From Endocalyx cinctus (taxonomy: Eukaryota; Ascomycota; Sordariomycetes; Amphisphaeriales; Apiosporaceae), in NCBI GenBank assembly GCA_001600455.1, contig BCKC01000006.1, positions 1,364,001 through 1,428,000 on the forward strand: 64,000 bases of DNA, read 5' to 3'. The translations under genes were made by a program, and so were the position numbers. Positions 12,073 through 23,810 of this stretch are shown piece by piece. Position 1 is the first letter of the stretch. The number at the start of each line of letters is the position of its first letter. Below the pieces are notes generated by a model. That model was not told the DNA's origin. It did no database searches and saw only the letters and a list, made by a program, of their open reading frames with translations.

Positions 12073-12955
12073 ATTAGAAGGCCGGGGTAAATTAGTCTGC
12101 GAAAAAAAGACATCTTTTCTTTTCTTTTATTCTTATTCATTTTTAATAATTACTGTGTATATTTGAGAACTCGGTGGAAAACATCATTAGGCACATTGCG
12201 TGCCCAGGATAAGGACGAAAAATTAGATATCAAAGGAGGGCATCCATCCACGGTCACATTGGCTGTCTCCTTTTCTTTTTCGTTTATTTCTTCCTCTTTG
12301 CTATGTAAACTTCACATGGCACTATACTTCAGCCTATCTTTAATCAAACGGATGGTGTGGATGGGTGGATGGATATCTCGTGGCGTTCATAGATGAATTA
12401 GAAGTGTACAGAAATAACAGAACTTAACTAAATAGACATAAATAAACATAATAAAATAAGTCACATATATATAATGTCTATTAGGCCATCAGTATTTCGT
12501 TTATATGATACTTGAAAGATTGTATAATATCATGATCCTCCTTGGGAACCGAGTATATCAGTCTGCCAGTCTGCCAGTCTGCCAGTCTCGTTAGCTCCTT
12601 ATAAATTCGGGTTTAAAAATCGGAGATTGGCGGACGTCCGCACGGGATGGAAGGTCGGTCGGTCGGTCATCTCATTCGCATTATAGAACAGATGAAATGA
12701 GTCAGTCATATGTAAGTCTTGTGAATTCAAAGTATCATGGGCTTTTCACGACGGTGTTTTTGACTATTTATTCGTCGATGGTCCCACTACTTTTCTATTT
12801 TCTCATGTCAACGACTACACCAAGGATCACTTAAGTTCTCTCTCTCGACTATCGCTCTTATTAGTCTGAACAATTCTGTTTATTGTACCTTATACTACAC
12901 GTATTTCTTATAAAGCTATTTATTCATAAAGTTACTTTCTTTATAAAAAAAAAAA
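12073..12955. other. intergenic region with two short tandem repeats
   Basis: Intergenic between two co-oriented genes. Holds a GTCTGCCA repeat (12559-12588) and a GGTC repeat (12653-12668). The start codon of the next gene is immediately preceded by an A-rich run. No gene seen. Confidence 0.6.
12559..12588. repeat. GTCTGCCA tandem repeat
   Basis: About 3.75 perfect copies of an 8-nt unit (CAGTCTGC phase) in noncoding DNA; a (GGTC)x4 run follows about 65 nt downstream. Confidence 0.85.
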
Positions 12956-13894
12956 ATGCACGCAGCACTAGTTCAAAAATGGGAGGAAGGACCCCGTTAT
13001 GTCACGGTCCCGGAGGCCAAACAGCCATCACCAGACAACGAGATCCGACTAAAGGTTCTCGCCGCCGGCCTGCATCAAGTTGTGCGCTCCCGCGCATCGG
13101 GGAGGCACTACTCGGCCAAGCAGCTCCCGCACGTCGTCGGCATCGACTGCGTCGGCGAGGATGAATCGTCGGGCCAGCTATACTACTGCTTCAACATCGC
13201 CGAAGGATTCGGCACGTTCGCCGAGTTCGTCACGGTCGACAAGAAGTCGGCGTACCCCTTATCCGGCCGGGTCGATCCGGCTTCGTTCGCCGCCAGCGTC
13301 AACCCGGCCATGAGCAGCTGGATGGCCATCACGCAGCGGACGTCCAACCTGCCGGAGAACTACACGGTCGTGATCCTGGGCGCCACGAGCGCGAGTGGGT
13401 TGCTAGCCGCCCGCGTCGCCAAGGTGCTCGGCGCCGGGAAGGTCATCGGCGTGGCCCGGAACGCGCGGGCGTTGGAGGCGAACCCGGCCCTGGACGGGCA
13501 CGTCGTGCTCCGGGACGAGGTCGCCGAGACGGACTTCGGGAAGGAGTTCGAGTGCGACCTCATCCTGGACTACGTGTACGGCGACGCGGCCGTGCACCTC
13601 CTCTCGTCGCTTCGGACCAAGAAGCCCGTCCAGTACGTGCAGATCGGCGGCCTGGGCGGGAATATGGACATGGCGCTGCCGAGCCACCTGTTGAGGTCGC
13701 TGGATCTTACCGTCAGAGGCGCGGGGCCGGGTGCTTGGCGCTTGTCGGCTTTGCAGAAGGAATTGAACTCGTTGGTTCCTAAGATGTGCGAGTGGAAGCT
13801 GCTGGACGCTCGTACCGTCCCGCTGAAGGATATTGAGAAGGCTTGGAATGATAAGACTTTGACGACCGCGGGGAGAGTGGTATTTACACCCTGA
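12956..13894 (+). CDS. medium-chain dehydrogenase/reductase, zinc-independent quinone-oxidoreductase type
   Basis: Probable NAD(P)H-dependent oxidoreductase of the MDR superfamily, 312 aa, one exon. The start MHAALVQKWEEGPRY is typical of this family and follows directly after an A-rich tract. The N-terminal part is a short GroES-like fold (VLAAGLHQVVRSRASGRHY), and the Rossmann part starts with VVILGATSASGLLAARVAKVLGA (from about residue 140). No zinc-ligand cysteine set is visible, which fits the quinone-reductase or enoyl-reductase branch rather than zinc alcohol dehydrogenases. The gene is clearly GC-richer than its neighbours, with heavy GCC/GTC/CTG codon use, and lacks introns in an intron-rich region. 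The NmrA-like reductase lies 0.5 kb downstream on the same strand. Substrate unknown. Confidence 0.9.
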   Translation: MHAALVQKWEEGPRYVTVPEAKQPSPDNEIRLKVLAAGLHQVVRSRASGRHYSAKQLPHVVGIDCVGEDESSGQLYYCFNIAEGFGTFAEFVTVDKKSAYPLSGRVDPASFAASVNPAMSSWMAITQRTSNLPENYTVVILGATSASGLLAARVAKVLGAGKVIGVARNARALEANPALDGHVVLRDEVAETDFGKEFECDLILDYVYGDAAVHLLSSLRTKKPVQYVQIGGLGGNMDMALPSHLLRSLDLTVRGAGPGAWRLSALQKELNSLVPKMCEWKLLDARTVPLKDIEKAWNDKTLTTAGRVVFTP

Positions 13895-14403
13895 TGTGAA
13901 ATCCTGGCGGGAATTATATTCCGTGAACAGAAATAACGTAGTAGTTGAGATGATTAACCTGAGTTGTACGCTTGACCTTCTTCAGCGGTCACTGAAGTTG
14001 ATAGGTTACATTGTATCTACACCAATAGTTTTCTTGCATTTATTTCTCTGCTCGGGGTATCAACGGATGATTTCTAAGCTCGCGTATACTCGGTTCAACT
14101 ACCACTGGACTTAAACTCCTCCGCAACTGAAAAGTCTCCGGCTCAATGCACTCTGGAGTTGGCGGATGTCCACGATGTTGTACTGCTCCCTTGAATATGA
14201 TTACAGTTCACAGAATGATTCGGAGACTTTTGGCGACGGTCCCATATGACTGATTGATAATGGCGTGGCTCAAGATATATTTTCCTGGGAATATAAAGCC
14301 TCTCTGTAACTCTTGTATGCCGTGTCTTCATTGTACTGTCCCCGAGCTTGTACTCAATCATAGACCTCAAATATAATATATACATATCGTCGCCATCTTC
14401 AAC
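13895..14403. other. intergenic region
   Basis: About 0.5 kb between two co-oriented oxidoreductase genes. No recognisable gene or RNA; it must hold the terminator of one and the promoter of the other. Confidence 0.5.
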
Positions 14404-15728
14404 ATGACAGCATCTATCAAAGTCGCAGTTATCGGAGCCAGTGGTATAACGGGTATCTCGGTCGTCAATGGTTTGCTGGAGTCGCCTGAGACGAAATTTG
14501 TAAGTTTTCCTCCTCCTAGTGTGGTACGATAAAAAAAAAGTCATGCACCTGAAGTACCGTTGAATATACTGAATGATGATACTATAATCAGGAAGTAACC
14601 GCTCTCGCGCGGGAATCGTCACTTGACAAGGATATCTATCAATCGTTTGAGAGTCGTGGCGTGAACGTGACCGCAGTTGACTTCAAAGGTCCGAAGGAAG
14701 CCCTTGGTGAGTTATTTACAAACCTACCTCCTATTTAGCACAGACAATTGCTGAACAAGACCTTTTCGTAGTCACGGCTCTTAGTGGCATCGATGTGGTC
14801 GTGTCGTGCATCATCTTCTCGGCCTTAGATGACCAGATTCCCGTTGCCGAAGCTGCCAAAGAGGCTGGCGTCAAGCGATTCATACCATGCCACTTCTCTA
14901 CTCCAGCCCCACGAGGAGTGATGCGATTACAGGATAAGGTATGTTTACTGGTTAATATATATATGTTCCCCCTTCGCGCCTAGTTCAGCCGTTGATTCTC
15001 TATTGAATTTTAGAAACTAGAAGTACTCGACTTTATCCAACGCATTTACCTTCCGTATACCGTTTTTGATGTTGGTTGGTGGACTCAGCATGTGGTCTTT
15101 AAGGTACCTTCGGGACGCACCACCCACGCTATCTTACTCGAGGGCATGTGTGATTTGATACCTGGAGATGGCAACGTGCCTGTTGCCGTAATGGATGCGC
15201 GGGATATCGGTATCTACGTAGCTAAGATCATCACCGACCCGAGGACGATAAACTCCTACGTACATGCGTATGTTGAAGTCCTCACTTACAACCAGATGGC
15301 GGATATTCTCGAAGAAGTCAGCGGCGAGAAGATAGAGAGAATCTACGTGAGTTATCTCCCCTCCCAAAAAAAAAAAAAAGGCTTTTCAACAAGTGCATAT
15401 ATTCTAATTCGACGGAATGGAAATATATGTATAGAGGAGCGCCAACGAGATCCGACGTAGGTTGGAAAAGGCGGAAAAGGCGGTTGCAGTCAATCCTTCT
15501 GACCGAGAGGCGATGATCGAGCTTATGTTGAACCAGTATTTCAATTTGTTTGCTGTACGCGGCGACAACAGTCCCGAGAAGTCTGCGTATCTCGGCTTTC
15601 TCGATTCCCGCAGGCTTTACCCCGATCTTAAGGGGAAAATGGCGAAAGAGTTGTACGTCGACATTCTCGCGGGGAGATCGACTGGGGCCGATGCAGGGGC
15701 CGAAATCCCAGCCGTGGTCACGGTTTAA
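14404..15728 (+). CDS. NmrA-like / isoflavone-reductase-like NAD(P)-binding protein
   Basis: Atypical short-chain reductase of the NmrA/isoflavone reductase family; members either reduce small aromatic compounds or act as redox-sensing regulators. Five exons: 14404-14499, 14592-14706, 14772-14938, 15014-15346 and 15435-15728, all with GT-AG introns and matching phases, giving 334 aa. The N-terminus MTASIKVAVIGASGITGISV carries the dinucleotide-binding glycine motif (GASGITG). Downstream are VVVSCIIFSALDDQIPVAEA and AAKEAGVKRFIPCHF, the usual second half of the Rossmann fold, then VMDARDIGIYVAKIITDPRT, typical of the family. The C-terminal part (LYPDLKGKMAKELY) belongs to the variable substrate side. 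It may work with the MDR reductase just upstream; this is inferred from position only. Confidence 0.9.
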
Positions 15729-16366
15729 AGGTCGAAAGTTCAATAGAAAAAAGATGGAGAAATGAGGATATATATATATTTTCTAAATTATGATGAATTA
15801 AACATGGTCACATTCAAATTTTTGTTGCTGCCCCCCGTCCAGGTATCTCTATATGTACGAGTGCATGTCTTGCGACAACCAAATAACCGCCTGTAAAGAT
15901 ATGAAACCATCATCTAAATTGGAAACTTCACCTGTGATTTAAGTCAGCCTCGAAACTAATGTTATCAAGTAAAATCCAACTTCAATAAAGAAGAGAAGAC
16001 GGCAATCCTTGCTTAATTAGCTGGGGCTTAACCTACCTTGGAGGGAGGATACACTGAAATAACTTCCTTGTCTCCATATTCAATCGTCAATTAGTAATTC
16101 CTACCCACTATCCTGATGGTAGATATGAGAACGCATCTCTTCTTCATAAATATACCTTGATCTGCTCTTGGTGGAATATGATACCCCTTACGGGTGAGTA
16201 GACAGGCTCATCCCGATGTCAGAGGAGAGAATATATATCGATGCCGAACTAGCTTGTATCCCTCACAATAAGACAATAGTATGAAGTATGGAACCGACAT
16301 CAATCCTCGACTAGTACTTGCGACCACTACGTGAAAAACGCATCAACAAAACGACACTTCCGTCGC
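15729..16366. other. convergent intergenic region
   Basis: AT-rich 3' flanks of the NmrA-like gene and of the membrane-protein gene on the other strand. Nothing recognisable. Confidence 0.5.
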
Positions 16367-19056
16367 TCAAGGGGGTAAAGGTGGCAGGGAACTCGGGTCT
16401 TTCAAATCTGCTTGAGCTTCGGGGTCCGATGATACCACAATAAACGGAGGGCTTTGACTCTGAGGCGGAAACGTTCCAGGCGTGTCGAGAGAGGATAACG
16501 GGCTGCTTCCGATATCCCTGCGTATCGGGGATGGTACTTCCAGGGTATTTCCTCTTTTTCGCTGACCGAAATTGCTTGGCCCAGCAAATGACGAGTGCAG
16601 GGGGCTCTGGGGGTCATAAGAGGTCCGCTGAACTGGCAGCGTGCTGACGTGACTTAGTGGCCTTGGCGGCGAGACCTTCGATTGCGAGTGAGGCGAAGGC
16701 GCTCGAGAAACCGGGAGGTTGTCATCACGGGGTGGTCCCGAGAGAATGCTGACGAAGCTCGGTGACCTTGAAAGGGGTGCATTCCCGTACTCATCCCTGC
16801 GAGGATTGTATGACTTCTGTATCCTACTTAAGTTTTGATTGCGATTCTCTTCCCCCGGGATAACAGGAAAGTCGGCTGCCGCCCCGCTTTTGAATTTGGA
16901 ATCGTCGAAGCGATCAGGTGCTGGGCTGCCGAGATAATTGGCGATACCTCTCAAAGTCCGTGTTATCTTGCGACGAGAGGGCAAGCCATTCTTCTTGGAC
17001 TGTGTGTCTGGGGGTCCCGAAATGTCCTGGCTTGGATTTTGCGATATGAAATCTGAGCCAGCTCCACCAGCACTTGACATACTATGTCGCGCTGCATCAG
17101 GAAGAGATACAACTTGGGAAATTCCCAACAACTGACTATTGTTTATTTCTCGCATAATCGGGTCGCTTTCTATGGGTTCGATCACACTTCCAACCTCCTC
17201 GTCACTGTGTAGGGGGTTATGGCGGGAGCAGTTACAATGCTGCATAGGGGGCTGATGGGGATCGTCTTCGTTTTTAGCTTCTTCGACATCTCGCGCAAGT
17301 AGTATATACAGAGACCCTAGAGCGGCTAATCCGGTAGCAACAATAGGAGCCCACTGGCCTATTCATACGGATTTGATTTAGTTAGTAGATGTTATCGTAA
17401 GCACATGCTGAAAGGACGGGGGTTCAAGTCTCGGGGGTGCTTACCAACACTGGCTATAGGTTCGGTCTGATAGGACACTTGATAACTAAAGAAATTCTGT
17501 TCGCCAACCACGATAATGGAGAGAACAGCCGCAGCGAGTAAGGGAACGAACACCGTACTCAGAAGAGCTTTCACTAGGTCATTTAACGTTCTCATTTCCG
17601 CTGTTGTTGTTCTTGTTCCCTCAATTAGCTGGTCTTCATTGGCCTGACCAAATCGCGTCTTCCAGTTAATTTCGAGTATTTTATTCCATATGAAAATCCT
17701 ATAACGAATCAATATTCAGCGTATGGGTCGGAGAAGTTGCACTGAATAGTTTTTGGGGTTTGCCTAAAATATTTCAAGCAGCGTATGACTATGATCCATG
17801 GTTCCAATGAAAAGAAAAAATCATACGCCTGAAGCAAGAATTGGGACTGGTATATATTTATTCATTAACTACTCACTATTGATAAATGGTGTTAGTATCA
17901 TGCGTAGATTAAGGGTCTCAATTTTAGGGTATAGTAATCTCATGTCATATTGCGACGCACCAGTGAAATTATAGCAGGTATAGAAGATGCAGCTGCAATC
18001 AATGTTGCCGCCGAGAAAGTGAGTTTTTCAGGTGCTGGGATAACGAAGATCTCGTTGGCTGCATTGCGCCGTAGAGGGGAGGATGGTCCTTCTGCTATAG
18101 AGCAGGTGAGTCGACAGCTCGCTTCTTGGTAAGGAAACAATCTAGTGCTATTCGATATGGGTTGCCCATAGTCGTCGAAAGCACAGTTGATGGGATTCGC
18201 TCGATAGAACTCAACAGTCAAGCTCAGTAAACCTGAGTACTTCTAACATGTTAGATATTCAGATTTTTCTTTGGGGGGAAAGAAAAGCCGATCAGGGAGG
18301 ACTGACCGGCTAGAATTAAGACTGTCCATAAGAAAATGAGATTGCGCCCTTGGGCGTGGAAGTAAGTTCGAGATACGAAGACAGTGACCGGGGCGGTCAG
18401 AATACCAATAGAACAGAGCTGAAAAGCCCCATAGACATCCATATCGATAGCATCTAATAAGCACAAGATTAGATTCTGTATTCGGACCATTGGTTGAAGG
18501 GGGCTCGGGTTGGTGGGAGGACGAATAGATTGAACGTACTGTCTCTGTGAAGGGAAACGAGAACAACTGCGTGTATCGCAGCTACAGCAGGAAGGATTAA
18601 TGCGGCTGCCAAGCAAGCGTTCTTGAGCCACTATAAATACACGCTCAGTAAATGTACGGGTGTGATTACGAGTATTTTCTTCATAGTTTTATTCTTGCTC
18701 TCTTTTTTTTTCCCGGCTCGAGAGCCGCAAGATTTAGACCGGTCAAGAAATCAGGATGAGGATGCTTACTTCTGCTTTCCGTGCTACGATGCAAGCAGCA
18801 ACGAGTGCATAGTATCTGCAACTTGTAAGAAGATATAAGCAAGTTACCAGTGGGAGAAGATACATATTCGGGGGCGGAGAATGGGAAAAACGTACAAATA
18901 ACGGCTCCCTGGGCCATACTGACCAGAGACAGGCCACGCGCAGACAACAGGAACGCCATGATTTGTGATGTTGCCAGTGAAGTTAGTGGACGAATTGGCG
19001 GAAAGAGCTCGAGAGACGACGTCTTCTAAGACTGCGCTTGGGTAGAGTACTGGCAT
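16367..19056 (-). CDS. polytopic membrane protein with long disordered C-terminus, function unknown
   Basis: Seven exons on the minus strand: 18896-19056, 18770-18815, 18540-18630, 18307-18453, 17959-18232, 17445-17698 and 16367-17358, about 654 aa. The joined protein begins MPVLYPSAVLEDVVSRAL with N-glycosylation sites (NSSTNFTGNIT), then GVPVVCAWPVSGQYGPGSRY. Hydrophobic segments follow (YYALVAACIVA, NACLAAALILPAVAAI, FQLCSIGILTAPVTV, NLIFLWTVLILAGLLSLT, LTFSAATLIAAASSI, LAAAVLSIIVV, IVATGLAALGSLYILLA), so roughly seven membrane spans. A cysteine-rich luminal loop (CAFDDYG...CRLTCS) lies between spans four and five. The last ~300 residues are Ser/Pro/Arg-rich and look disordered. It resembles an uncharacterised membrane protein family I associate with filamentous fungi. 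One junction (exon 5 to 6) keeps frame only with a GC donor at 17958; a GT donor two bases earlier gives a stop. Confidence 0.82.
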
Positions 19057-20884
19057 GGGGAACTGTTCAAAGTCACAGCAGGCAAGTCCGAGAAGCGAGT
19101 TGCGATATTATCTATATATAATGTGTTCAATCCGTATATTATTCATATAAGTAATTATCCTCTTTGATTCGTAGAGGTTCAAACTTGAGTAAAATCGAAG
19201 AAGGTTTCGAAGCGAGTAGGAAGGGAGAATCGAGCATGCTCTTGTATCATGTTTCGTTTACCACAAGGTCATTACTCTATACAATAATAATCACCGAAGG
19301 ATGGTAACCGAAGGAGGAATGGGGCAGGTAGTATGAAATTGTATCAGCTCGCCTCGTGTCTCACGATGAGGCTGCAAAATTGGGTTGCTTCATTTTTGTC
19401 AATAAGCGTAATATCTGGTTACCAGGTTTATCATATAGGACGATGACCTCAAAACTACGCACTTACTAAGTAAGCAATCTAAGACTGGCGACTCGCAGGG
19501 TGCCATATCCGTAAAGTGATATATCATATTACATCTTAGTGGTGTACAAAGAGAGGGCTGCAGGCATACATAAAGACTTGTTCGACTGAACTCGGTGTCA
19601 GAAAAGAGGAACGTGCAGATATACGCAGTGCACAGGTAGTGGCTAAGGCGTCATAAGATACGAGTTGTCTTACCATTTACAAGTATGGTGAGAATAGGCC
19701 GGTGTACTTGAAGAAGGAAAAGATGATCTTTTTGGGGACCGAGAAGTAATTAACCTAGCTGAATTACCGAGAGTAGGTACTTTAGGTACCTCGCCTAGAT
19801 AAGCACCTAGGTACCTAGGTACCTGACTCTTGGGTAAGTATAGGTACAGAGATAAGTACTTAAATACTTACCTAGGTATTTGAATACGAAGTACTGAATA
19901 AATACCTATCTGAATAAACGTACTCGCTATGCATCTACCTAGTACTTAATAGTAGTGATTCAGTACTTTATAGTGTATACTTGAGTACCTAGCGGACTAG
20001 GCAGCTAGGTAGTGCTGGTAGGTACCTACCTAGGTATTTAGGTAGGTATTCAGGTACCTAGGTAGATTCTAGAAGGCCCAGCCCCGTAATATAATGCCTT
20101 AATCAAGAAATGTTGGGGTAAAACTTTATTGACGGAATTGAAAAACTCGGTGACATACGTACGCCGCTGCTGGCCGTTTTATTCCATTTAAGTTGTCACG
20201 TTTTATATACCAGCTGTACATCCATAGACATTTATTACCGACGATACGTAAGTAGCCCGTAAGCTATAATTTCTAGTGGCAACAGATCGTAACCGTATTT
20301 CTTACTCGCTTACTTACTTGTACATGAACATCAAGTTCAATTCCTAAGCCTCAAATACGGTGGAAGACTCGAGAGAAATTTCCTTTGCCCCGCTCAGGCT
20401 CAGGTAACTCAGGTCAGTCCTACCCAAAAAGATAGGTAAACTTGATAATGCTGAGTTCAAGTGAATAATATATATTATGATAAGAATGAATTTATATAAA
20501 TATAATATTAAATAAATAAAGGAGAACACAAATATCACTCTTCTTCTTAATTTCTGATTCACATTATGCCTTTCTTTTTTTTTTTCTTTTTTAACCCTTC
20601 TTCCTTTCCTGTCTAGTATATAGTCAGTCTTCTTTCTCTTGACGGTAATTCACTAGTGATTTCTTTAACCTTTCTTCCTAGTTTCAGCCTCTAAGCCATC
20701 ATAACCACCACACGTGCATTCATGAGAATAAGAGGGAAGACGTTGATATATAATATATATACACTTTGTGTGTATCTTTTCCCCTGAGCTGTGGCCATCC
20801 ATTTTTGAAATCAACCACTTAATCCATCGTCGGCACTCTGTGTAGAACTCATACTCTCGTCTAATTGACAACTAGAATATAAAA
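19057..20884. other. 1.8 kb divergent promoter region with palindromic low complexity
   Basis: Lies between two divergent membrane-protein genes. The central part (19771-20065) is packed with TAGGTACCTAGG-type words, and a T-rich tract lies near 20573-20592. No coding region recognised. Confidence 0.6.
19771..20065. repeat. cluster of palindromic GGTACCTAGGTACC-type words
   Basis: About 300 bp dominated by overlapping GGTACC, CCTAGG, AGGTACCT and AAGTACTT words, for example CACCTAGGTACCTAGGTACC at 19804. Each word is itself palindromic, so the tract could fold into alternative hairpins. Smaller stretches of the same composition occur near 6166-6200, 6350-6375, 44556-44590, 51126-51196 and 58770-58790. 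Confidence 0.8.
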
Positions 20885-23279
20885 ATGGCTACATCTCAGG
20901 TTTCGCAATTCCCCTCGGATATCGACACCCAAACCGCTAAGATTAAAGAATGGAGATCAATAGTGACACTCGTCGTTTTTGTCATTGCAAGTAAGTCTCC
21001 GTAGATCGTTTCTCTCCATGTTAATAATGTAGATCTTGAAGAGGGTTTCTAATAAAAAGTTTTCATGAACCCATATAGATATCATAGTACTGGTCCCTTT
21101 TCATATCCCAATATATCTTCCAAACTTTATCGTGATCAAATGCACCGATATCATGATTAGTCTGCGGATTATACCGCCCAGGAAACCACTAAATCCGACC
21201 ACTTTGGACAATCCCGAGGAACCTAGAACCAAAGCTATGCATTTTGTGCGATTCAACTTCCCCCTCAACTTTATTACTGCTCCCTTGATAGGGGATCTGT
21301 TCCTGCTTGCCATCGGCGCTATTCACAGGCAGGAGGTTCGTGACGGCACCATTGGCGCCGACAACATCCATCCATATGATATCCTGGCATTCTTCATTAC
21401 CCTGGCTTATATAGCTATTTCTATCGATGCTTCTGGTCTCATCAGATTCTTAGCTTTTAAAGTCCTCCAATGGGGAGGCAAGGTCGGCCATAAGTTGTTC
21501 TTCTACCTTTATACCTTTTTTTTCCTTTTGGGCAGTTTTATCGGTAACGATCCTATCATCCTCTCCGGTACTGCCTTTCTTGCCTATATGACCCGCGTCT
21601 CTGCCAATATCCGCCACCCGAGAGCCTGGATCCATACGCAGTTTGCTATTGCCAACATCGCCTCTGCTATTCTCGTCTCTTCTAACCCGACCAACCTCGT
21701 CCTTGCAGGCGCCTTTAAGATCAAGTTCATTTACTATACCTTGAACATGATCGTTCCTGTTGTCGTCACCGCTCTGTTTTTATTCCCCTTTCTGTTGTTG
21801 ATCATTTTTGCCGACGAATCCCTTATTCCACTTTCCATCGAGATGCATGAGCTCGACGAAGAGGCAAAGGCAAGGGAGCCCGTTAATCCCAACATCCCGA
21901 ACGCCAGAGGAAATCGCAGAGAGCAGGAGTTGATGGATGCCAGTGATAATGACCAGGGCAATCTGCTTTCTTTAGAAGAAATCATGAATCCATTTCTAGA
22001 TAAGAAAGGTGCAGCATTTGGCGCCGTTATCATGACGGCAACCTTGGTCACGATCCTAGCGATTAATGCCGCCGCCGTAAATGGCGGCGAAGTTCCCATC
22101 GTATATATAACGTTACCTGCTGCCTTTGTCATGTTGCTGTGGGACTTGGGTTCGGGCTGGCATGGTCGGCACAAAACACGCGAGATCGCTCGCAAGGGTC
22201 GAGAAGACATTGAAAATGCCAAGAGAGCTCTTGCGGAGAGGCAGCTGTCGAGAGAACAGGAGGAAAATGAAATGCCGGCTGCTGCAGATTCTATGACCGG
22301 GCGGCATGATGCTGCGAGTGATAGCGAACACAATCTAGAACGAACCGGTACGACGATAAGGGAAACAAGAGCAGGAGATGGCTCTAATGATCATTTTCAG
22401 CCGACTGGCAGCTTAACAGATTCAACCGCGAAAGACGTAAATGAGCCTACACTCCCCTCTATCAGCCCCCCCGCTAGCCCTCAGCACGGAATTCTAGTCA
22501 CCGTGCCGAACATAGACTTGGACGAAAAAGAAGAAAGTAAAAAGTACACTGAAAAACAGTTAGATACCGAGAAAGCCCCAAAGATCTTTGAAGAGACGCA
22601 AGAACTTGAACGAACAACCCTTGTATCGCTGCTAAAGGATGCGCATACTTGGTCGCAAGAGACGTTTCCTACCGTTATAGCGGTATTTACACACTTACCC
22701 ATTGCATTAATACCGTTTGCCTTCACTATGTTCATACTAGTTCAAGGTTTGGTCACAAAAGGTTGGGTTCCTGTTTTCGCTCATGGATGGGATAATTGGG
22801 TGGCAAAAACCGGCACGATTGGTGCTATTGGTGGTATGGGCTTTATATCGGTTATTCTAAGCAATGTAAGTCAATTCCTAACCCAATCTTTCCAGAAAAT
22901 TTGTTAATTTGTTTCTACCTGTCGTCAGATTGCGGGTACCAACATTGGCGCCACTATCCTCTTATCTCGTGTTATCCAAACGTGGGCAAAAATACACGAG
23001 CAGAATGGAATTCCCATTAGTGATAGGACTTTTTGGGCAACCGTATACAGTATGGCTTTAGGCGTTAATTATGGCGCTTTCAGCATAGTATTCGGTGCTT
23101 CTCTGGCCGGTCTTCTTTGGCGAGATATTCTTGCTAGAAAACATATCAAGGTCCGACGAGTTGAGTTTGCGCGCGTCAACCTACCGATTATTGCCATCGC
23201 TATGACAATAGGCTCCGCAGTGCTCGTTGGTGAGATTTATATCTTTAGGACGGACGACCCTTTCCAATTAAGTTCATAG
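20885..23279 (+). CDS. ArsB/CitT-type (ion transporter superfamily) permease
   Basis: Multi-span inorganic or organic anion/cation permease related to ArsB arsenite, NhaD and CitMHS transporters. Three exons: 20885-20990, 21079-22865 and 22929-23279, giving 747 aa. The start MATSQVSQFPSDID is followed by the first span (SIVTLVVFVIANIIVLVPF). Diagnostic parts are DILAFFITLAYIAISIDASG, LGSFIGNDPIILSGTAFLAY and ASAILVSSNPTNLVLAG in the first half, and GGMGFISVILSNIAGTNIGA plus VNYGAFSIVFGASLAGLLWR in the second; these repeated N/G-P loops are the substrate-site signatures of the superfamily. A hydrophilic loop of about 200 residues, rich in Glu, Arg and Ser, separates the halves, as is common in fungal members. 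Arsenite is one possible substrate, but no ars neighbour (reductase, regulator) is visible. Plasma membrane or vacuole cannot be decided. Confidence 0.9.
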
Positions 23280-23810
23280 CTAGCAGATCCGGAGTTATAC
23301 CCGAGGTGGTCTTTTGTCAGTTGACCACGCAATTTTAAGAATTAAAAAAAAAAAATACCCATTCAATAGCTCAATTTCGACTTTAATTCACAAGGCTATA
23401 TATTCCGTCAATTTAAATTACCTACGTGGTAGGTCTTTCGAAGGGGTCAATCCTGATTCGTTAATTTTGAACATTGTGTCCAGAGACATTCATCACTAAA
23501 GGGGAAGATAGTATCACCCTCGGCGTTTAAGTCTTTCTTCATGGACTGATTCTGTTTAGATTAATGAAATGACCACCAACTGAAAACCAGTACATTATTC
23601 TTCTCATTAACGATATTTATATGAATCATCTTATATAAGGCGCGGGCGCCTGAATTGACAAGCTTTACGAGGACGCACCGAAAGAAGACTTAGACCATGA
23701 AATCAACCAACGTCTTTGAGTCTAACTTATACACTCACTATATTAAGTCTTTACACTTGACTTTAGCAACAAAAACTTGAGCAATTTAATCAAATATATC
23801 GCCTATTTAC
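23280..23810. other. convergent intergenic region
   Basis: AT-rich 3' flanks of the permease and of the dynamin-like GTPase. No gene recognised. Confidence 0.5.

Noticed and set aside
14143..14622. A 159-codon minus-strand open frame over the first exon of the NmrA-like gene
   Set aside because: Overlaps a well supported exon and its intron, and its protein is Arg/Tyr-rich without any domain.
17397..17446. A tRNA-like 3' half (GGTTCAAGTC) flanked by the inverted repeat GTAAGCAC/GTGCTTAC
   Set aside because: Only about 50 nt, no 5' half, and it lies in an intron of the membrane-protein gene; the repeat arises partly from the splice donor.
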